Positions 1 to 8,975 of a stretch of 40,444 nt of DNA are shown piece by piece. The notes below the pieces were generated by a model that searched no databases, had not been told where the DNA came from, and worked only from the letters and a program-made list of their open reading frames with translations. The stretch covers positions 1 through 40,444 of the forward strand of contig JANJWO010000008.1 in NCBI GenBank assembly GCA_024709485.1, written 5' to 3'. This DNA comes from Hydrogenophilaceae bacterium. Lineage in GTDB: Bacteria; Pseudomonadota; Gammaproteobacteria; Burkholderiales; Thiobacillaceae. A program made the position numbers and the translations under genes. Position 1 is the first letter of the stretch. Every line of letters starts with the position of its first letter.

Positions 1-141
1 GAGATGGTGATGCCTGGTGACAACATCAGCATCACGGTTGCGCTGATTGCGCCGATCGCCATGGAAGAGGGCCTGCGTTTCGCGATCCGCGAAGGCGGCC
101 GCACCGTCGGCGCCGGCGTGGTGGCGAAGATTATCGAGTAA
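1..141 (+). CDS. tuf: Elongation factor Tu, C-terminal end (partial)
   Basis: Only the last 46 residues are in the window; the gene starts upstream. EF-Tu is the cytoplasmic GTPase that brings aminoacyl-tRNA to the ribosomal A site. The visible part is the end of beta-barrel domain 3, with the PGDN turn, the [12 protein letters not shown] stretch and the usual KIIE-type terminus, which is hardly found in other proteins. Its TAA stop (139-141) overlaps by one base an ATG (141) that is in frame with rpsJ, so tuf and rpsJ are probably co-transcribed, as in fused str-S10 clusters. Confidence 0.97.
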   Translation, partial: EMVMPGDNISITVALIAPIAMEEGLRFAIREGGRTVGAGVVAKIIE

Positions 142-146
142 TGAGC

Positions 147-455
147 ATGCAAAACCAGAAAATCCGCATTCGCCTCAAGGCCTTCGATTACAAGCTGATC
201 GACCAGTCCGCCATCGAGATCGTGGAAACCGCCAAGCGCACCGGCGCCGTGGTCAAGGGCCCCGTGCCGCTGCCGACCTCGATCGAGCGTTTCGACATCC
301 TGCGCTCGCCGCACGTCAACAAGACTTCGCGCGACCAGTTCGAGATCCGCACCCACCGTCGGCTGATGGACATCATCGACCCCACGGACAAGACCGTGGA
401 TGCGCTGATGAAGCTCGACCTGCCGGCGGGCGTGGACGTCGAGATCAAGCTCTAA
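147..455 (+). CDS. rpsJ: 30S ribosomal protein S10
   Basis: Small-subunit head protein that also acts as NusE in transcription antitermination. The 102-residue product opens [14 protein letters not shown] and has the [11 protein letters not shown] and [17 protein letters not shown] blocks of the family. An in-frame ATG at 141 would add Met-Ser and overlap the tuf stop. I chose 147 because the family normally starts at MxNQKIRIR and a GAG lies 8 bases upstream, but neither start has a good ribosome-binding site. Expression probably depends on read-through and translational coupling from tuf. A 177-base gap follows before rplC, unusual inside this cluster. Confidence 0.96.
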   Translation: MQNQKIRIRLKAFDYKLIDQSAIEIVETAKRTGAVVKGPVPLPTSIERFDILRSPHVNKTSRDQFEIRTHRRLMDIIDPTDKTVDALMKLDLPAGVDVEIKL

Positions 456-491
456 GCCGCCTCGCCCGGGCCTGGCTTGGGCGCATACGGC

Positions 492-520
492 TTGAATTGG
501 AAGCAAAACGCGAGTATGAT
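492..520 (+). promoter_or_regulatory. Sigma-70 promoter for rplC, -10 inside a palindrome
   Basis: TTGAAT (492-497), a 17-base spacer, then TATGAT (515-520) make a near-consensus sigma-70 promoter between rpsJ and rplC. The -10 hexamer is exactly the six-base loop of a perfect 12-bp inverted repeat, GCAAAACGCGAG (503-514) with CTCGCGTTTTGC (521-532). Transcription would start near 527 and drive rplC to rpsQ. The same palindrome, transcribed from rpsJ, would form a strong hairpin and could weaken read-through. The promoter is read from sequence; the double role is inference. Confidence 0.62.
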
Positions 521-526
521 CTCGCG

Positions 527-632
527 TTTTGCTGTTTCACCCCCCGCCCAGGGCGGGGTTTCGGGATCGCCGGCCAATTGAAGTCGGCGCTTTACAGCCC
601 CCGTTGACGGGGTTTGCAAAGGAATGAAGATA
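527..632 (+). promoter_or_regulatory. Structured rplC leader with two GC hairpins
   Basis: Predicted 5-prime leader of the rplC transcript. It holds two GC-rich hairpins: CCCCGC (542-547) pairing with GCGGGG (553-558) and followed by TTTC, and CCCCG (599-603) pairing with CGGGG (608-612) and followed by TTT. The ribosome-binding site AAAGGA (618-623) lies just after the second. In E. coli an upstream leader controls this operon through ribosomal protein L4; here the structured leader sits after rpsJ. An attenuation or L4-binding role is inference from position. Confidence 0.4.
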
Positions 633-1277
633 ATGAACATCGGACTCGTCGGTCGCAAGATCGGCATGACCCGCATATTCACCGACGACGGCGCGTCCGT
701 TCCGGTGACCGTGCTGGACGTGTCGAACAATCGCGTCTCCCAGGTCAAGAACGAGGGCAGCGACGGCTATTCCGCCGTGCAGGTCGCCTTCGGTTCTCGC
801 CGCAACAATCGTGTGAACAAGGCCCAGGCCGGACATTTCGCCAAGGCGGGTGTCGAGGCGGCTGAAGTCATGCGCGAATTTCCCGTTCCCGCCGATGTCG
901 CCGCCCAGTACCAGGCGGGCGCTGCCGTGGGTGCGGACATCTTCCAGGCCGGCCAGATGGTCGATGTGACCGGGGTGACGCAGGGCAAGGGTTTTGCCGG
1001 CACCATCAAGCGCCACAACTTCGGCTCCCAGCGCGCCTCGCACGGCAACTCGCGTTCGCACAACGTGCCCGGCTCGATCGGCCAGGCGCAGGATCCGGGC
1101 CGCGTGTTCCCCGGCAAGCGCATGGCTGGCCACATGGGCGCGGTGCGCCGCACCGTGCAGAATCTCGAAGTGGTGCGCGTCGATGCCGAGCGCGGCCTGT
1201 TGCTGATCAAGGGTGCGGTGCCCGGCGCCAAAGGCGGCCAGGTCATGGTGCGCCCGGCCGTGAAGGGGGGTGCGTAA
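633..1277 (+). CDS. rplC: 50S ribosomal protein L3
   Basis: Early-assembling large-subunit protein that binds 23S rRNA and reaches toward the peptidyl transferase centre. The product has 214 residues, opens [16 protein letters not shown], and carries the central loop with [16 protein letters not shown] and AGHMG that enters the ribosome core. A longer reading from ATG 624 is possible, but that codon touches the AAAGGA ribosome-binding site (618-623), whereas 633 lies 9 bases after it. The TAA stop overlaps the rplD start by one base. It is the first gene behind the candidate promoter at 492-520. Confidence 0.97.
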   Translation: MNIGLVGRKIGMTRIFTDDGASVPVTVLDVSNNRVSQVKNEGSDGYSAVQVAFGSRRNNRVNKAQAGHFAKAGVEAAEVMREFPVPADVAAQYQAGAAVGADIFQAGQMVDVTGVTQGKGFAGTIKRHNFGSQRASHGNSRSHNVPGSIGQAQDPGRVFPGKRMAGHMGAVRRTVQNLEVVRVDAERGLLLIKGAVPGAKGGQVMVRPAVKGGA

Positions 1278-1894
1278 TGGATCTGATGATCATCAACGAT
1301 CAGGGTCAGCAGACCGCCAGCCTGTCGGCGAGCGACGAGACCTTCGGCCGCGAATACAACGAGGCGCTGGTGCATCAGGTCGTGACCGCGTTCATGGCCA
1401 ACGCGCGCAGCGCCAGCAGCAAGCAGAAAGACCGCGAGGAAGTCCGCCACAGCACCAAGAAGCCCTGGCGCCAGAAAGGCACCGGCCGCGCGCGTTCGGG
1501 CATGACCTCCAGCCCGATCTGGCGCGGGGGCGGCAGGACTTTCCCCAACACCGGCGAAGAGAATTACGCCCACAAGGTCAACCGCAAGATGTACCGTGCC
1601 GGCATTTCCGCGATCCTCTCCCAGCTCGCCCGCGAAGGCAGGCTGAAGGTGGTCGACAGCTTGGGCATCGATGCGCCCAAGACCAAGGTGCTGGCGCAGA
1701 AGGTCAAGTCCATGGGTTTTGACAAGGTCATGATCATCGCCGACAGCGTCGACGACAACCTGTGGCTGTCCTCGCGCAACCTGAGCAACGTTTATGTGGT
1801 GGAGCCGCATCAGGCCGACCCTTGGAGCCTGGTCAAGTTCGGCAACGTGCTGATGACCAAGGATGCGGTCAAACAACTCGAGGAGATGCTGTGA
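1277..1894 (+). CDS. rplD: 50S ribosomal protein L4
   Basis: Large-subunit protein lining the exit tunnel, and in E. coli the autogenous repressor of the S10 operon. The product has 205 residues. The tunnel loop [15 protein letters not shown] and the following SPIWRGGG are clear, as is the [14 protein letters not shown] segment. The start overlaps the rplC stop (TAATG) and the TGA stop overlaps the rplW ATG, so translation of L3, L4 and L23 is probably coupled. The leader before rplC is a candidate target if L4 autoregulation is kept in this organism. Confidence 0.97.
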   Translation: MDLMIINDQGQQTASLSASDETFGREYNEALVHQVVTAFMANARSASSKQKDREEVRHSTKKPWRQKGTGRARSGMTSSPIWRGGGRTFPNTGEENYAHKVNRKMYRAGISAILSQLAREGRLKVVDSLGIDAPKTKVLAQKVKSMGFDKVMIIADSVDDNLWLSSRNLSNVYVVEPHQADPWSLVKFGNVLMTKDAVKQLEEML

Positions 1895-2196
1895 TGGGCG
1901 CGATGAATCAGGAGCGTCTGCTCAAGGTCATTCTGGCTCCGGTGATTTCCGAAAAGAGCACCCGCGTGGCCGACAGGAACAACCAGGTTGCCTTCAAGGT
2001 CGCGTCCGACGCCACCAAGGATGAGATCGGCGCCGCCGTGGCGATGCTGTTCAATGTCGAGGTGACCGGCGTTCAGGTGATGAACGTGAAGGGCAAGGTC
2101 AAGAAGAATCGTTATGGCATGGCTCGCCAGAAAGACTGGAAGAAGGCCTATGTCAGCATCAAGCCGGGTCAGGAAATCGACCTGGCGACGGCTTAA
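1894..2196 (+). CDS. rplW: 50S ribosomal protein L23
   Basis: Sits at the tunnel exit and is the docking point for trigger factor and signal recognition particle. The 100-residue product has the family blocks [11 protein letters not shown] near the N-terminus and [20 protein letters not shown] chose ATG 1894, which overlaps the rplD TGA, because GAGGAG (1879-1884) lies 9 bases upstream; an internal ATG at 1903 would give 97 residues starting MNQERLLK. Gap to rplB is 11 bases, in one tight transcription unit. Confidence 0.96.
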   Translation: MGAMNQERLLKVILAPVISEKSTRVADRNNQVAFKVASDATKDEIGAAVAMLFNVEVTGVQVMNVKGKVKKNRYGMARQKDWKKAYVSIKPGQEIDLATA

Positions 2197-2207
2197 GGGA
2201 GCGCATC

Positions 2208-3035
2208 ATGGCATTGGTTAAAGTCAAACCGACCTCCGCCGGCCGCCGCGCCGTCGTCAAGGTCGTGAACAAGAGCCTGCACAAGGGCAAGCCCGTCGCT
2301 GCTCTGGTGGAGAAGAAGAACCGTACTGCCGGCCGCAACAACAACGGCCACATTACCACCCGCCACATGGGCGGTGGCCACAAGAAAAACTATCGGATTG
2401 TGGATTTCCGCCGCAACAAGGATGGTAGTCCGGCCAAGGTCGAGCGTCTCGAGTACGATCCCAACCGTTCCGCGCATCTGGCGCTGCTGTGCTATGCGGA
2501 TGGCGAGCGTCGTTACATCATCGCTCCGCGCGGCATCGCCGCCGGCGCCGAGCTGCTGAATGGCGCCGAGGCCCCGATCAAGCCGGGCAACTGCCTGCCG
2601 CTGCGCAACATCCCGGTGGGCAGCACCATCCACTGCATCGAGATGCAGCCGGGCAAAGGCGCGCAAATGGCGCGCTCGGCCGGCGCCTCCGTGCAGCTGC
2701 TGGCGCGCGAGGGCAGCTACGCCCAGCTGCGTCTGCGCTCCGGCGAGATCCGCAAGGTGCATGTCGATTGCCGCGCCACCATCGGCGAGGTCGGCAATGA
2801 AGAGCACAGCCTGCGTTCCATCGGCAAGGCCGGCGCCACCCGCTGGCGCGGCGTCCGCCCGACGGTGCGCGGCGTGGCCATGAACCCGATCGACCACCCG
2901 CACGGCGGTGGCGAGGGCAAGACCGCCGCCGGCCGCGACCCGGTGAGCCCGTGGGGCACGCCGACCAAGGGCTACCGCACCCGCAAGAACAAGCGCACTT
3001 CCGGCATGATCGTGCGCCGCCGCCACGCCAGCTGA
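2208..3035 (+). CDS. rplB: 50S ribosomal protein L2
   Basis: Primary 23S rRNA-binding protein needed for subunit association and peptidyl transferase assembly. Full length at 275 residues. The N-terminal OB-like part has [19 protein letters not shown], and the C-terminal part has [14 protein letters not shown], which holds the conserved histidine near the catalytic centre. The terminus is very basic ([15 protein letters not shown]). The start follows AAGGGAG at a proper distance. It lies between rplW and rpsS in the standard S10 order. Confidence 0.97.
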   Translation: MALVKVKPTSAGRRAVVKVVNKSLHKGKPVAALVEKKNRTAGRNNNGHITTRHMGGGHKKNYRIVDFRRNKDGSPAKVERLEYDPNRSAHLALLCYADGERRYIIAPRGIAAGAELLNGAEAPIKPGNCLPLRNIPVGSTIHCIEMQPGKGAQMARSAGASVQLLAREGSYAQLRLRSGEIRKVHVDCRATIGEVGNEEHSLRSIGKAGATRWRGVRPTVRGVAMNPIDHPHGGGEGKTAAGRDPVSPWGTPTKGYRTRKNKRTSGMIVRRRHAS

Positions 3036-3050
3036 TTGAGGTAAATCGAT

Positions 3051-3326
3051 ATGGCACGTTCAATCAAAAAAGGACCTTTCGTGGACGCCCACCTGCTGAA
3101 AAAGGTGGATACCGCGATTTCCAGCAACGACAAGCGCCCGGTCAAGACCTGGTCGCGCCGTTCCACCGTGCTGCCCGAGTTCATCGGGCTGACCATCGCG
3201 GTGCACAACGGGCGCCAGCATGTGCCGGTGTTCATTACCGAAAACATGGTTGGCCACAAGCTCGGCGAATTCTCGCTGACCCGCACGTTCAAGGGTCACG
3301 CCGCCGACAAGAAGGCCAAGAAGTAA
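3051..3326 (+). CDS. rpsS: 30S ribosomal protein S19
   Basis: Head protein of the small subunit that pairs with S13 and contacts the A-site finger of 23S rRNA. Its 91 residues begin [15 protein letters not shown] and include [15 protein letters not shown] and the basic C-terminal [12 protein letters not shown] block, all diagnostic. Start at the ATG after GAGGT (3037-3041). Seven bases separate its stop from the first possible rplV start. Confidence 0.97.
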   Translation: MARSIKKGPFVDAHLLKKVDTAISSNDKRPVKTWSRRSTVLPEFIGLTIAVHNGRQHVPVFITENMVGHKLGEFSLTRTFKGHAADKKAKK

Positions 3327-3336
3327 GGAGAGAATG

Positions 3337-3666
3337 ATGGAAGTATCCGCTATCCTGCGTGGAACCCGCCTCTCCGCCCAGAAGGGCCGTTTGGTGGCCG
3401 ATCAGATCCGCGGCCTGCCGGTCGATCGCGCGCTCAACATCCTGGCGTTCAGCCCCAAGAAGGGCGCGACCGTCATCAAAAAGGTGCTCGAATCGGCGAT
3501 CGCCAATGCCGAGCACAACGAGGGTGCCGACATCGACACCCTCAAGGTGAAGACCATTTATGTTGACAAGGGCCCCAGCCTCAAGCGCTTCACCGCGCGC
3601 GCCAAGGGCCGCGGCAACCGCATTGAGAAACAGACCTGTCACATCACCGTGACGGTGGGGGATTGA
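3337..3666 (+). CDS. rplV: 50S ribosomal protein L22
   Basis: Lines the exit tunnel; its beta-hairpin forms part of the constriction contacted by macrolides and stalling peptides. The 109-residue product has [16 protein letters not shown] near the N-terminus and the hairpin [19 protein letters not shown] near the C-terminus. Two consecutive ATG codons (3334, 3337) are possible starts. AAGGAG (3325-3330) is 3 bases from the first and 6 from the second, so I take the second. The rpsC start follows one base after its stop. Confidence 0.96.
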   Translation: MEVSAILRGTRLSAQKGRLVADQIRGLPVDRALNILAFSPKKGATVIKKVLESAIANAEHNEGADIDTLKVKTIYVDKGPSLKRFTARAKGRGNRIEKQTCHITVTVGD

Positions 3667-3667
3667 T

Positions 3668-4372
3668 ATGGGACAGAAGATTCATCCGACCGGTTTCCGC
3701 CTCGGCGTGCAGCGCACCTGGACGGCCAAGTGGTTCGGCGGCAACAAGGATTTCGCGACGACCCTGAACGAAGACATCAAGGTGCGCGAGTACCTCAAGC
3801 GCAAGCTTGCCGGCGCCTCCGTCAGCAAGGTCATGATCGAGCGCCCCGCCAAGAACGCCCGCATCACGATTTTCAGCGGCCGTCCCGGCGTGGTCATCGG
3901 CAAGAAGGGCGAAGACATCGAGAAGCTGCGCAATGATCTGGGCCGCATGATGTCGGTGCCGGTGCACGTCAACATCGAGGAAGTGCGCAAGCCCGAGACC
4001 GATGCGCAGATCATCGCCGACAGCATCGCCCAGCAGCTGGAAAAGCGCGTGATGTTCCGCCGCGCCATGAAGCGCGCGATGCAGAACGCCATGCGCTTGG
4101 GCGCCCAGGGCATCAAGATCATGAGCTCGGGCCGTCTGAACGGCATCGAGATCGCCCGCACCGAGTGGTACCGCGAAGGCCGCGTGCCCCTGCACACCCT
4201 GCGCGCCGACATCGACTACGGTTTTGCCGAAGCCCGTACCACCTACGGCATCATCGGCATCAAGGTCTGGGTTTACAAGGGCGACTACCTTGCTCGCAGC
4301 GAGCAGCCGGTCGCCGCCGAGCCTGAGAAGCGCGGCAAGAAATCAGGAGTGAAACATGCTGCAGCCAGCTAG
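3668..4372 (+). CDS. rpsC: 30S ribosomal protein S3
   Basis: Forms the mRNA entry channel with S4 and S5 and contributes to helicase activity. The 234-residue product opens [13 protein letters not shown]. The KH domain GXXG loop is seen in [13 protein letters not shown], and the C-terminal domain has [20 protein letters not shown] short alanine/lysine-rich tail runs into the next gene: its last 17 bases overlap the rplP start. Start is one base after the rplV stop, preceded by a GGTGGGGG stretch that may act as ribosome-binding site. Confidence 0.97.
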   Translation: MGQKIHPTGFRLGVQRTWTAKWFGGNKDFATTLNEDIKVREYLKRKLAGASVSKVMIERPAKNARITIFSGRPGVVIGKKGEDIEKLRNDLGRMMSVPVHVNIEEVRKPETDAQIIADSIAQQLEKRVMFRRAMKRAMQNAMRLGAQGIKIMSSGRLNGIEIARTEWYREGRVPLHTLRADIDYGFAEARTTYGIIGIKVWVYKGDYLARSEQPVAAEPEKRGKKSGVKHAAAS

Positions 4373-4772
4373 AAGAAAATACCGCAAGGAGCAGAAGGGC
4401 CGCAATACCGGCCTCGCGACCCGCGGCGCCAAGGTGAGTTTCGGCGAGTATGGCCTCAAGGCCATCGGCCGCGGCCGCCTGACTGCGCGTCAGATCGAAG
4501 CCGCGCGCCGTGCCATGACCCGCCACATCAAGCGCGGTGGCCGCGTGTGGATCCGCATCTTCCCGGACAAGCCGATTTCCAAGAAGCCCGCCGAGGTGCG
4601 CATGGGTAACGGCAAGGGCAGCCCGGAATACTGGGTCGCCGAGATCCAGCCCGGCAAGGTGCTGTACGAGATGGACGGCGTGGACGAGGCGCTGGCGCGC
4701 GAGGCCTTCAAGCTGGCCGCCGCCAAGCTGCCGATCCAGACCACTTTCGTCACCCGCATGATCGGGAGCTGA
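4356..4772 (+). CDS. rplP: 50S ribosomal protein L16
   Basis: Binds near the A site and 5S rRNA contact region; a late assembly protein needed for tRNA positioning. The 138 residues start [15 protein letters not shown] and include [20 protein letters not shown] and the [10 protein letters not shown] loop. The start lies inside rpsC, 17 bases before the rpsC stop, with AGGAG about 8 bases upstream, so the tail of S3 encodes the L16 ribosome-binding site. rpmC follows after two bases. Confidence 0.97.
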   Translation: MLQPARRKYRKEQKGRNTGLATRGAKVSFGEYGLKAIGRGRLTARQIEAARRAMTRHIKRGGRVWIRIFPDKPISKKPAEVRMGNGKGSPEYWVAEIQPGKVLYEMDGVDEALAREAFKLAAAKLPIQTTFVTRMIGS

Positions 4773-4774
4773 AC

Positions 4775-4960
4775 ATGAAAGCGAGTGAACTGCGCGGCAA
4801 GTCCGCCGAAGAACTGAACAAGGAACTGGAGTCCCTGCTGCGCGCCCATTTCGCGCTGCGCATGCAGGTCGCGACCCAGCAATCCAACAAGACCGCCGAC
4901 CTGGGCAAGATCAAGCGCGACATTGCCCGCGTGAAAACGGTCATGCGTGAAAAGGCCTGA
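4775..4960 (+). CDS. rpmC: 50S ribosomal protein L29
   Basis: Small helical protein at the tunnel exit beside L23. The 61 residues are two helices; [27 protein letters not shown] and [12 protein letters not shown] are typical of the family. It lies between rplP (2-base gap) and rpsQ (2-base gap), where L29 is expected. It is mostly charged, with no signal peptide or extension. Confidence 0.96.
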   Translation: MKASELRGKSAEELNKELESLLRAHFALRMQVATQQSNKTADLGKIKRDIARVKTVMREKA

Positions 4961-4962
4961 AC

Positions 4963-5226
4963 ATGACTGAAGCGAGCAAAGTTGTCCGCACCCTGACGGG
5001 TCGCGTTGTCAGCGACAAGATGGACAAGACGGTGACGGTGCTGGTCGAGCGCCGGGTCAAGCACCCGGTCATCGGCAAGGTGATCCGTCTGTCCAAGAAG
5101 TACCATGCGCACGACGAGAACAACGAGTGCCACGAAGGCGACCTCGTGGAAATCACCGAAGGCCGCCCCGTGTCCAAGACCAAATCCTGGCACGTGGCCA
5201 GGCTGGTGGAGCGCGTCCGCGCCTGA
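4963..5226 (+). CDS. rpsQ: 30S ribosomal protein S17
   Basis: OB-fold protein binding 16S rRNA in the body of the small subunit, an early assembly protein. The 87 residues contain [25 protein letters not shown] and the KKYHAHDE and GDLVEI segments of the family, shown here only by their key blocks. Last gene of the S10-type unit; a 149-base non-coding gap with its own promoter follows before rplN. Confidence 0.96.
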   Translation: MTEASKVVRTLTGRVVSDKMDKTVTVLVERRVKHPVIGKVIRLSKKYHAHDENNECHEGDLVEITEGRPVSKTKSWHVARLVERVRA

Positions 5227-5240
5227 CGGCCCGCAGGGGC

Positions 5241-5269
5241 TTGATTTGCCGGGCGGGGTTCGATATAAT
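5241..5269 (+). promoter_or_regulatory. Sigma-70 promoter for rplN (spc unit)
   Basis: TTGATT (5241-5246), a 17-base spacer and a perfect TATAAT (5264-5269) lie about 110 bases before the rplN start. GGGCGGG (5251-5257) and CCCGCCC (5270-5276) are inverted repeats that enclose the -10 hexamer. This matches the classical position of the spc operon promoter after rpsQ. The leader of roughly 100 bases is long enough to hold regulatory RNA structure, such as an S8 target, but I see no certain one. Confidence 0.8.
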
Positions 5270-5375
5270 CCCGCCCTTCCCCGAAACCGGCAGCATTGCG
5301 GTTCGGTCTTTCCTGAAAACGGATCCAAAACTGGCCGCGGCTTCAATGCTGACGGGTTAAGTTGGAGAGTAGAAA

Positions 5376-5744
5376 ATGATTCAAATGCAGTCCATGCTGG
5401 ATGTGGCTGACAACACCGGCGCACGCACCGTCATGTGCATCAAGGTGCTGGGTGGCAGCCACCGCCGTTACGCCGGAATCGGCGACATCATCAAGGTCAG
5501 CATCAAGGATGCCGCGCCTCGTGGTCGCGTGAAGAAGGGCGATGTCTACAATGCCGTGGTCGTTCGCACCGCCAAGGGCGTGCGCCGCCCCGACGGCTCG
5601 CTTGTCAAGTTCGACGGCAATGCCGCCGTGCTGCTCAACAACAAGCTGGAGCCGATCGGCACTCGTATCTTTGGGCCTGTGACCCGTGAGCTTCGCACCG
5701 AGAAGTTCATGAAAATCGTGTCGCTGGCGCCGGAAGTGCTGTAA
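5376..5744 (+). CDS. rplN: 50S ribosomal protein L14
   Basis: Interface protein of the large subunit taking part in inter-subunit bridges. The 122 residues begin [17 protein letters not shown] and carry [21 protein letters not shown] and the [14 protein letters not shown] block. Start follows GGAGAG with proper spacing. First gene of the spc-type unit behind the promoter at 5241-5269; rplX follows after 10 bases with a GGAG ribosome-binding site. Confidence 0.97.
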   Translation: MIQMQSMLDVADNTGARTVMCIKVLGGSHRRYAGIGDIIKVSIKDAAPRGRVKKGDVYNAVVVRTAKGVRRPDGSLVKFDGNAAVLLNNKLEPIGTRIFGPVTRELRTEKFMKIVSLAPEVL

Positions 5745-5754
5745 GGAGACCGAG

Positions 5755-6072
5755 ATGGCACGTATTCGCAAAGGCGATCAGGTGATGGTTCTCGCCGGCA
5801 AGGACAAGGGCAAGCGCGGCCAGGTGCTGAGCGTGGCCGATGCCGAGCATGTGGTGGTCGAGGGCATCAACCGCGTGAAGAAGCATCAGAAGCCGAATCC
5901 CTACCTCGGCCGCGCCGGCGGCATCGTGGAAATGGAAATGCCGATTCATGTTTCCAATATCGGCTTGTTCAACCCCGCCACCCAGAAGGCCGACCGTGTC
6001 GGCTTCAAGGTGCTTGACGACGGCCGCAAGGTTCGCGTCTTCAAGTCCAATGGCGAAATGGTGGACGCATAA
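5755..6072 (+). CDS. rplX: 50S ribosomal protein L24
   Basis: Assembly initiator protein of the large subunit. The 105 residues open with the KOW motif ([19 protein letters not shown], residues 5-23) and then [12 protein letters not shown], the usual L24 pattern. Between rplN and rplE, with short gaps of about 10 bases and AAGGAG upstream of the start. Nothing atypical in length. Confidence 0.97.
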   Translation: MARIRKGDQVMVLAGKDKGKRGQVLSVADAEHVVVEGINRVKKHQKPNPYLGRAGGIVEMEMPIHVSNIGLFNPATQKADRVGFKVLDDGRKVRVFKSNGEMVDA

Positions 6073-6081
6073 GGGACTGAT

Positions 6082-6621
6082 ATGGCACGTCTGCAAACTT
6101 ATTATCGTGAAACCGTGGTGCCCGAACTGATGAAGAAGTTCGGCTACAAATCCGTCATGGAAGTGCCGCGCATCGAAAAAATCACCCTCAACATGGGTGT
6201 GGGCGAGGCGGTGGCTGACAAGAAGGTGATGGAGTTCGCCGTCGGCGACATGCAGAAGATCGCCGGCCAGAAGCCGGTGGTCACCAAGTCGCGCAAGTCC
6301 ATCGCTGGCTTCAAGATCCGCGAGGGCTACCCCATCGGCTGCAAGGTGACCCTGCGCAAGGCCCGCATGTTCGAGTTCCTCGACCGCCTGGTCAGCGTCG
6401 CGCTGCCGCGCGTGCGCGACTTCCGCGGCATCAATGGCCGCGCCTTCGACGGCCGCGGCAACTACAACATGGGTGTGCGTGAGCAGATCATTTTCCCGGA
6501 GATCGAGTACGACAAGATCGACGCGCTGCGGGGCATGAACATCACCATCACCACCACTGCGAAGACGGACGACGAGGCCAAGGCCCTGCTTTCCGCTTTC
6601 AAATTTCCGTTCAAGAACTGA
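6082..6621 (+). CDS. rplE: 50S ribosomal protein L5
   Basis: Binds 5S rRNA and the central protuberance and contacts P-site tRNA. The 179-residue product has [18 protein letters not shown] near the N-terminus, the [20 protein letters not shown] block and the conserved [18 protein letters not shown] loop. It precedes rpsN by 7 bases. Length equals the usual proteobacterial form. Confidence 0.97.
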   Translation: MARLQTYYRETVVPELMKKFGYKSVMEVPRIEKITLNMGVGEAVADKKVMEFAVGDMQKIAGQKPVVTKSRKSIAGFKIREGYPIGCKVTLRKARMFEFLDRLVSVALPRVRDFRGINGRAFDGRGNYNMGVREQIIFPEIEYDKIDALRGMNITITTTAKTDDEAKALLSAFKFPFKN

Positions 6622-6628
6622 GGTAGAG

Positions 6629-6934
6629 ATGGCTAAATTATCTCTGATCAACCGCGAAGCCAAGCGCGCCAAAATGGTGAAGAAGTTCGCCGCCAAGCGC
6701 GCTGAACTGAAATCGATCATCGACAACGCCAAGCTGTCGGATGACGAGCGCATGGCTGCCCGTCTGGCCCTGCAGAAACTTCCGCGCAACGCCAGCCCCT
6801 GCCGCCAGCGCAATCGCTGCCAGGTCACCGGTCGCCCGCGCGGCGTGTTCAGCAAATTCGGCCTGGCGCGCGGCAAGTTGCGCGAGGTTGCCATGCGCGG
6901 GGAAGTTCCGGGCATGGTCAAGGCCAGCTGGTAA
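6629..6934 (+). CDS. rpsN: 30S ribosomal protein S14, zinc-free long form
   Basis: Head protein of the small subunit. At 101 residues this is the long form without paired CxxC zinc ligands; only isolated cysteines are seen in [17 protein letters not shown]. The C-terminal [12 protein letters not shown] is diagnostic. The start follows GAGGTAGAG. It is encoded in the normal place between rplE and rpsH. Confidence 0.97.
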   Translation: MAKLSLINREAKRAKMVKKFAAKRAELKSIIDNAKLSDDERMAARLALQKLPRNASPCRQRNRCQVTGRPRGVFSKFGLARGKLREVAMRGEVPGMVKASW

Positions 6935-6949
6935 GGGAGAAACTGAAAA

Positions 6950-7342
6950 ATGAGCATGAGTGATCCCATTGCCGATATGCTGACCCGCATCCGCAACGCC
7001 CAGGCCATGGAAAAGGTGAGCGTGAGCATGCCCTCCTCCAAGGTCAAGGTATCCATCGCCAAGGTGTTGAAGGACGAGGGCTATATCGAGGATTTCGCGG
7101 TCAAAGGCGAAACCAAGCCCGAGCTGCAGATTCAGTTGAAGTATTACGCCGGCCGCCCGGTCATCGAGAAGATCGAGCGCGTGAGCACCCCGGGTTTGCG
7201 TGTGTACAAGGGTTCGCAGGAGCTGCCCAGGGTCATGAACGGCCTGGGGGTGGCGATCGTGTCGACCTCGCGTGGCGTCATGACCGATCACAAGGCGCGC
7301 GCCCAGGGTGTCGGCGGCGAAGTCCTGTGTCTGGTGGCCTAA
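6950..7342 (+). CDS. rpsH: 30S ribosomal protein S8
   Basis: Central-domain 16S rRNA-binding protein; in E. coli it also represses the spc operon by binding mRNA near rplE. The 130 residues start [18 protein letters not shown] and end with [23 protein letters not shown], the signature C-terminal part. ATG 6950 is favoured over 6956 because AAGGGAGA (6933-6940) is 9 bases away. Next gene rplF starts 12 bases later. Confidence 0.97.
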   Translation: MSMSDPIADMLTRIRNAQAMEKVSVSMPSSKVKVSIAKVLKDEGYIEDFAVKGETKPELQIQLKYYAGRPVIEKIERVSTPGLRVYKGSQELPRVMNGLGVAIVSTSRGVMTDHKARAQGVGGEVLCLVA

Positions 7343-7354
7343 AAGGGGAAGAAG

Positions 7355-7885
7355 ATGTCGCGTGTAGGTAAGAACCCCATCGAGCTGCCCAAGGGTGTGG
7401 AAGTCACCCTGGGCGGAACCATTGTCGTCAAGGGCCCGCTCGGCTCGCTGAGCCAGGAGGCGCCCGCCAACGTGAAGGTGTCCCTGGACGGCGACGTCAT
7501 CACGCTGGCGCCGGTTGACGAAAGCATCCAGGCCAACGCCATGTCCGGCACGCTGCGCGCGCTGCTGAACAACATGGTGGTCGGTGTGTCGAAAGGCTTC
7601 GAGAAGAAGCTGAACCTGGTTGGCGTGGGCTATCGCGCCCAGGCGCAGGGCGACAGCCTGAACCTGTCGCTGGGCTTCTCGCACCCGGTCGTGCACAAGA
7701 TGCCCGCCGGCATCAAGGTTGAAACCCCGACCCAGACCGAAGTGCTGATCAAGGGCATCGACCGCCAGAAGGTCGGCCAGGTGGCGGCGGACATCCGCGG
7801 CTATCGGCCGCCGGAACCCTACAAGGGCAAGGGCGTGCGTTATGCCGATGAAGTCGTGGTCTTGAAAGAGACCAAGAAGAAGTAA
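7355..7885 (+). CDS. rplF: 50S ribosomal protein L6
   Basis: Two-domain protein near the sarcin-ricin loop and factor-binding site. The 176 residues begin [17 protein letters not shown], with ARGVG-like [11 protein letters not shown] in the middle and the C-terminal signature [28 protein letters not shown] lies just before the start. Gap to rplR is 22 bases. Confidence 0.97.
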   Translation: MSRVGKNPIELPKGVEVTLGGTIVVKGPLGSLSQEAPANVKVSLDGDVITLAPVDESIQANAMSGTLRALLNNMVVGVSKGFEKKLNLVGVGYRAQAQGDSLNLSLGFSHPVVHKMPAGIKVETPTQTEVLIKGIDRQKVGQVAADIRGYRPPEPYKGKGVRYADEVVVLKETKKK

Positions 7886-7907
7886 TAGCCGCTAAGGAAC
7901 GCAGACG

Positions 7908-8261
7908 ATGAATACCCAAGAAGCACGAGTCCGCCGCGCGCGCAAAACCCGCGCCAAAATCGCGGCCGTCAAGGCAACCCGACTGTCGGTGCACCGCACC
8001 AACAGCCATATCTATGCGCAGATCATCTCCGCCGACGGCGGCAAGGTGCTGGCTTCCGCTTCCACCCTGGAAAAGGAAGTGCGCGCTCAGATGTCCAACG
8101 GCGGCAACACCGCTGCCGCTGCGCTGGTCGGCAAGCGCCTGGCCGAGAAGGCCAAGGCTGCAGGCATCGACAAGGTTGCATTCGACCGTTCCGGTTTCAA
8201 ATTTCATGGCCGAGTGAAGGCGCTGGCGGATGCCGCGCGCGAAAACGGCCTGGTCTTTTAA
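7908..8261 (+). CDS. rplR: 50S ribosomal protein L18
   Basis: 5S rRNA-binding protein of the central protuberance. The 117 residues have the basic N-terminus [12 protein letters not shown], then [17 protein letters not shown] and the C-terminal [20 protein letters not shown] signature. A TAAGGAACG stretch precedes the start. Between rplF and rpsE as expected. Confidence 0.97.
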   Translation: MNTQEARVRRARKTRAKIAAVKATRLSVHRTNSHIYAQIISADGGKVLASASTLEKEVRAQMSNGGNTAAAALVGKRLAEKAKAAGIDKVAFDRSGFKFHGRVKALADAARENGLVF

Positions 8262-8276
8262 CGAGGCTGAAAAGCA

Positions 8277-8786
8277 ATGGCTCGTAACGAACAAACTGAA
8301 GAGCGCGGCGACGGCCTGCGCGAAAAGATGATCGCGGTCAACCGCGTGTCCAAGACGGTCAAGGGCGGCCGCGTGTTGGGCTTTGCCGCGCTGGCCGTGG
8401 TCGGCGACGGCGACGGCGGCATCGGCATGGGCAAGGGCAAGGCCAAGGAAGTGCCGGTGGCAGTGCAGAAAGCCATGGAAGAGGCGCGCCGCAACCTGGC
8501 CAAGATCAACCTGAAGAACGGCTCCTTCCATCATCCGGTGGTGGGCAAGCACGGCGCCTCCGTCGTGCTGATCCAGCCGGCCTCGGAAGGTACTGGCATC
8601 ATCGCCGGCGGCGCCATGAGGGCCGTATTTGAAGTGATGGGCGTGCAGAACGTGCTGGCCAAGTGCCTGGGTTCGACCAATCCGTACAACGTCGTGCGTG
8701 CGACCATCAACGGGCTGATGCAGATGTCCACGCCCTCGGAGATTGCCGCCAAACGCGGCAAGTCCGTTGAAGAGATCCTGGGGTAA
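8277..8786 (+). CDS. rpsE: 30S ribosomal protein S5
   Basis: Lines the mRNA entry channel and affects decoding accuracy. The 169 residues contain the double-stranded-RNA-binding-like N-terminal domain with [19 protein letters not shown] and the C-terminal [18 protein letters not shown] and [19 protein letters not shown] blocks. The start lies 15 bases after the rplR stop; rpmD follows after 3 bases. Confidence 0.97.
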   Translation: MARNEQTEERGDGLREKMIAVNRVSKTVKGGRVLGFAALAVVGDGDGGIGMGKGKAKEVPVAVQKAMEEARRNLAKINLKNGSFHHPVVGKHGASVVLIQPASEGTGIIAGGAMRAVFEVMGVQNVLAKCLGSTNPYNVVRATINGLMQMSTPSEIAAKRGKSVEEILG

Positions 8787-8789
8787 GCC

Positions 8790-8975
8790 ATGAGCGATAA
8801 AAAACTGAAAGTGACGCTGGTCAAGAGCACCATCGGCACCAAGAAGGAGCATCGGGCCTGCGTGCGCGGTCTTGGCCTGCGCCGCATGCACCACACCGTG
8901 GAGGTGCTGGATACGCCTGCGAACCGCGGCATGATCAACAAGGTCAATTTTCTCGTCAAATGCGAGGGCTGCTAA
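8790..8975 (+). CDS. rpmD: 50S ribosomal protein L30
   Basis: Small large-subunit protein. The 61 residues contain [26 protein letters not shown], quoted here as overlapping blocks typical of L30 (VKSTIGTK and [13 protein letters not shown]), ending in [12 protein letters not shown]. The TAA stop is directly followed by the rplO ATG with no spacer, suggesting translational coupling. The terminal CEGC tail has two extra cysteines of no obvious role. Confidence 0.95.
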   Translation: MSDKKLKVTLVKSTIGTKKEHRACVRGLGLRRMHHTVEVLDTPANRGMINKVNFLVKCEGC

